Made by a program: the position numbers and the translations under genes
NCBI GenBank assembly: GCA_036274645.1
Contig: DASUFH010000249.1
Span: 1 to 14,976 of the forward strand
Reading direction: 5' to 3'
From: DASUFH01 sp036274645
Lineage (GTDB): Bacteria; Acidobacteriota; Terriglobia; 20CM-2-55-15
Length of the DNA stretch: 14,976 nucleotides
In this document: positions 12,583-14,976 of the stretch, piece by piece
How the letters are laid out: every line of letters begins with the position of its first letter
How positions within the stretch are numbered: position 1 is the first letter of the stretch
The notes under the pieces: generated by a model
Database searches by the model: none
The model's input: the letters and a program-made list of their open reading frames with translations, nothing else
Told to the model about the DNA's origin: nothing

Positions 12583-13575
12583 ATGAGAGCGACCGAGCTG
12601 CTGCATTTCTGGCGGTCCGTTCTGACGGGACGCCTCCCCTTTCTTTCCATCGAAATAACCAAGCGGTGTCCACTCACCTGTCCGGGATGTTACGCCTACG
12701 GTGAAGATCATCTTGGCGGCGGCCTGCATCTCACCACGGTGAGCGAGTTTCAGGGAAAACAACTCGTCAATGGCGTGCTGGAACTCGTGGACCGCTACCG
12801 CCCCGTACACCTCTCGATTGTGGGGGGCGAACCGCTGGTTCGTGTACGTGAACTGGAGGAGATCCTTCCCGAGGTCGCGCGGCGCGGTGTTCAGATGCAG
12901 CTTGTCACCAGCGCGGTGCGTCCGATTCCGGCAACATGGGCCCGAATCGAGCCCCTGACCATCGCCGTCTCCGTCGATGGATTGCCGGCCGAACACAATG
13001 TCCGCCGCAAGCCGGCCACGTACGAGCGGATCCTCCAGCACATACTCGGGCATCGCATCCGCGTCCATTGCACAGTCACGCGGCAGATGACCAGACGCCC
13101 GGGATACCTTCAGGACTTCGTCCGCTTCTGGTCGGCGCGCGATGAAGTGGAAAAGATCTGGTTCAGCGTCTACACGCCGCAAGTGGGCGAGATGAGCGAC
13201 GAAATCGTTCCCCCTGAAGCGCGGGTTGCCCTGCTCCACGAACTGCTCCAGCTGGGCGAATCGTATCGAAAAGTGGAGATGCCGCCCGAAGTGATCGACG
13301 CCCTGATGAAGCCACCGGAGGATCCCCGCCACTGCGTGTTCGCCCAGATGACGCGGGTGATGACCGCCGATCTGCGCACGGCCGTTACGCCATGTCAGTT
13401 TGGCGGCCGCCCGGACTGTTCCCAGTGCGGCTGTCTGGCTTCCGCGGGCATGACTGCCGTGACCCGGCACCGGCTGCCTGGCGGCGTGCCCGTCTCCACA
13501 CTGCACAACGCGTCCATGACGTTCGGACGCGTGTTCCGCAGAGCGCTACTGGCAGCTGGAATCGAGCACTCATAG
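12583..13575 (+). CDS. Radical SAM protein with five-cysteine C-terminal cluster (paralogue A)
   Basis: A 330-residue radical SAM enzyme. The SAM-binding [4Fe-4S] motif CPLTCPGCYAYG is at 29-40 (C29, C33, C36), the GGEP motif is at 81-84, and a VSVDGLPAEH segment follows in the barrel. Near the C-terminus C251, C271, C279, C282 and C284 (CQFGGRPDCSQCGC) form a SPASM-like auxiliary cluster site, though the pattern is not a textbook SPASM. Such enzymes often modify peptides or small cofactors by radical chemistry; no specific substrate can be named. The ribosome site is poor (GGCGG, 12570-12574). Its close paralogue starts 32 bases downstream on the same strand, so the two are almost certainly one operon. 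No small precursor-peptide gene was found nearby. Confidence 0.85.
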   Translation: MRATELLHFWRSVLTGRLPFLSIEITKRCPLTCPGCYAYGEDHLGGGLHLTTVSEFQGKQLVNGVLELVDRYRPVHLSIVGGEPLVRVRELEEILPEVARRGVQMQLVTSAVRPIPATWARIEPLTIAVSVDGLPAEHNVRRKPATYERILQHILGHRIRVHCTVTRQMTRRPGYLQDFVRFWSARDEVEKIWFSVYTPQVGEMSDEIVPPEARVALLHELLQLGESYRKVEMPPEVIDALMKPPEDPRHCVFAQMTRVMTADLRTAVTPCQFGGRPDCSQCGCLASAGMTAVTRHRLPGGVPVSTLHNASMTFGRVFRRALLAAGIEHS

Positions 13576-13607
13576 AAACATCCTTCGTTCACAATCGAGG
13601 AGCACAC

Positions 13608-14606
13608 ATGGAGCGCAGCAGTGAAGTGAAAGCCGCAAAGGTCCTCTCGGCCTGGGGCAAGATTCTTCTCGGGCATACACCGATCCTGTCGATTGAAATC
13701 ACCCGGGAATGTCCGCTCGCCTGTCCGGGATGTTACGCCTATGGAGAGAGCCATCTCGGAGGGACGACCACGCTGCGCCAGCTTCACGATCTGCGGGGAG
13801 ACGCGCTGGTCGACGGCGTGCTGGCGCTGGTGCGGAAACATCATCCGCTCCAGGTTTCCTTTATTGGCGGCGAGCCGTTGATCCGTCACCGCGAACTGGA
13901 TCGGATCCTGCCCACGCTCAGTCAATGGGGCGTGAATGCGCTCGTGACAACCAGTCTTGTGCTGCCGTTCCCCGCATCGTGGAACAGCCTTCCCGGCATC
14001 CGGGTGGCGGTCTCCATCGACGGCCTGCAACCCGAACACGACAGGCGAAGGCGCCCGGCCACCTATGAACGGATACTGAAGAATCTGGAAGGCCTCAAAG
14101 TCGACATCAGCTGGGTGGTCACCGATCCCATGATGACGCGCGACGGCTACCTTGATGAGTATCTCGCCTTCTGGACGTCCCGGGCGGAAACCAACCGGGT
14201 CTGGATGAGCCTCTACACTCCGCAGAAAGGCGAACAGAGCGATGAAATGCTCACATCCGAGTCCCGACGTCGGCTGCTCGCGGAATTGCCTGCGCTGAAA
14301 CTGAAGTACCCCGACCTGATTCTGCCCGACGCCGCGATTCAGGCGTTCGACCATCCCCCCGAAGATCCCGCGCATTGCGCGTTCACCCGGATCTCCACCA
14401 ACTACTCCGCCGATCTGAAAACGATCGTGGAGCCCTGCTTCTACGGAGGAAGCCCCGACTGCGCGCAATGCGGCTGCGCGGTCAGCATGGCTCTGCACAC
14501 GATTCATGCAAAACGTCTCGCGCCGGGCCTGACCGCCGGCCAGGTGCTCGACGGCTCACTGGCCGTCGGACGCGTTGTCCGCAGTGTGACCGGCGCCGCC
14601 GCATAG
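13608..14606 (+). CDS. Radical SAM protein with five-cysteine C-terminal cluster (paralogue B)
   Basis: A 332-residue radical SAM enzyme, homologous along its whole length to the preceding gene; roughly half of aligned residues agree by eye. CPLACPGCYAYG lies at 35-46 (C35, C39, C42), GGEP at 87-90, and VSIDGLQPEHD follows. The auxiliary cysteines C257, C277, C285, C288 and C290 match paralogue A one for one. YTPQKGEQSDE and RRPATYERIL are further shared blocks, so both copies keep every visible catalytic element. Start ATG 13608 has a good ribosome site, GAGGAG (13597-13602), five bases upstream; the open frame 72 codons longer overlaps paralogue A and is rejected. The pair may form a heterodimer or act on successive steps; this is inference. 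Confidence 0.86.
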   Translation: MERSSEVKAAKVLSAWGKILLGHTPILSIEITRECPLACPGCYAYGESHLGGTTTLRQLHDLRGDALVDGVLALVRKHHPLQVSFIGGEPLIRHRELDRILPTLSQWGVNALVTTSLVLPFPASWNSLPGIRVAVSIDGLQPEHDRRRRPATYERILKNLEGLKVDISWVVTDPMMTRDGYLDEYLAFWTSRAETNRVWMSLYTPQKGEQSDEMLTSESRRRLLAELPALKLKYPDLILPDAAIQAFDHPPEDPAHCAFTRISTNYSADLKTIVEPCFYGGSPDCAQCGCAVSMALHTIHAKRLAPGLTAGQVLDGSLAVGRVVRSVTGAAA

Positions 14607-14637
14607 GCGCGCTTGCGTCCGGCTTCGTCTGCATGCA

Positions 14638-14657
14638 GGGGCGGGCTATGACCGCCC
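14638..14657. repeat. REP-like palindrome, family A copy 4
   Basis: GGGGCGGGCTATGACCGCCC repeats the core found at 162-191 and 12407-12485 with one change in the left arm. It begins 31 bases after the second radical SAM stop codon. The following stretch to 14783 contains no gene, only a small CTGCAGC/GCTGCAG hairpin at 14718-14734. Confidence 0.75.
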
Positions 14658-14783
14658 ACTGGAGTTTAGACATTTGGGGCTCCGTTCAGGCAATGAACTC
14701 GCGTTTACGTCTCGGATCTGCAGCTTCGCTGCAGCAGATTGACGCAAGCGAAGCGTGAGTATGGGAGCCGACTGGAGTGGCGC

Positions 14784-14974
14784 CGCCCTCTCCCGGCTCC
14801 GCCGGGAGAGGAGGGAGCGAGCCGCAGAGCGCGAGCCCGATAGGGCGAAGCAGAAAGAAAAGACGAGCGACAGGCGCCGGCAAACAATCAGGGGATTGTC
14901 CCTTGATTGTTTGCCCTCACCTGGCCTTCGCTTCGCTCATGCCCTCCTCTCCCAGCTGCGCTGGGAGAGGGCGC
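14784..14974. repeat. Second nested inverted-repeat element, reaching the window edge
   Basis: Outer inverted copies: CCTCTCCCGGC/GCCGGGAGAGG (14787-14811, 3-base loop) and CCTCTCCCAGC/GCTGGGAGAGG (14946-14970, 3-base loop). Both carry the same asymmetric GAGGG extension, facing each other. A strong palindrome (14879-14915) sits between them. The plan resembles the 4390-4600 element but the sequence is different. The right copy ends within six bases of the window end and may continue. No coding frame in 14607-14976 is convincing. Confidence 0.72.
14879..14915. repeat. 17-bp-arm palindrome inside the terminal element
   Basis: GGCAAACAATCA (14879-14890) pairs perfectly with TGATTGTTTGCC (14904-14915). 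The stem continues inward through one G-T pair and GGGA/TCCC to a 3-base TTG loop. It is AT-richer than its surroundings, like the hairpin at 7062-7139. It may be a separate insertion or the core of the element. Confidence 0.8.
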
Positions 14975-14976
14975 GC

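Noticed and set aside
13395..14507. Minus-strand open frame of 370 codons
   Set aside because: It is antisense to the two radical SAM genes, whose motifs are strongly conserved between paralogues.
14607..14976. CRISPR array or precursor-peptide gene after the radical SAM pair
   Set aside because: The repeats here are inverted hairpins, not regularly spaced direct repeats. The short open frames run through the hairpins and none has a ribosome site or leader-core pattern.

Overview
This is a GC-rich (about 60% by eye), gene-dense bacterial chromosome segment with 15 protein-coding genes, no RNA genes and several kinds of palindromic interspersed repeat. Gene content (a fused MFS/spermidine-synthase protein, tandem uncharacterised radical SAM genes, a small exported OB-fold-like protein, a DUF442 phosphatase) together with REP-type repeats suggests a soil or sediment Acidobacteriota or a similar free-living Gram-negative. 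That placement is inference from gene style; no phylogenetic marker is present.

Region 1 (1-4331) looks like a periplasmic sulfur/redox neighbourhood. A secreted DUF442-type phosphatase (296-826) is followed at once by a TsdA-like dihaem cytochrome c lipoprotein (852-1787). Converging on them is a Tat-exported DsrE-like protein (1823-2464, minus). Divergent from it is a TauE/SafE-type sulfite/organosulfonate exporter (2536-3297), then a LigI-like amidohydrolase (3381-4331). The last family includes 2-pyrone-4,6-dicarboxylate lactonase and the sulfite-releasing 4-sulfomuconolactone hydrolase. DUF442, TsdA, DsrE and TauE families all recur in inorganic or organic sulfur metabolism, so the grouping is suggestive although not one operon.

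Region 2 (4332-4698) has no convincing gene. It holds a nested inverted-repeat element of about 210 bp lying between convergent genes.

Region 3 (4699-8630, all minus strand) is a peroxide-defence block. Its order in transcription is OxyR (both redox cysteines present), rubrerythrin, an HdrD/GlcF-like protein with two [4Fe-4S] motifs and two CCG domains, DUF3501, and zinc-ribbon thioredoxin 2. A dyad with a perfect ATAG-N7-CTAT core sits between oxyR and rubrerythrin, and a perfect 37-bp-arm hairpin fills the rubrerythrin/CCG junction.

Region 4 (8717-12303) has a stand-alone Lon N-terminal-domain protein, a small exported OB-fold-like protein, and a large membrane protein joining a duplicated MFS-like domain to a spermidine-synthase-like domain that lacks the usual catalytic Asp.

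Region 5 (12319-14976) has a REP pair between divergent promoter candidates, a tandem pair of radical SAM paralogues with a conserved five-cysteine C-terminal cluster, and a second nested inverted-repeat element running to the window edge. The radical SAM pair, the OxyR-linked block and the hairpin inside it are the best leads for something not yet described.
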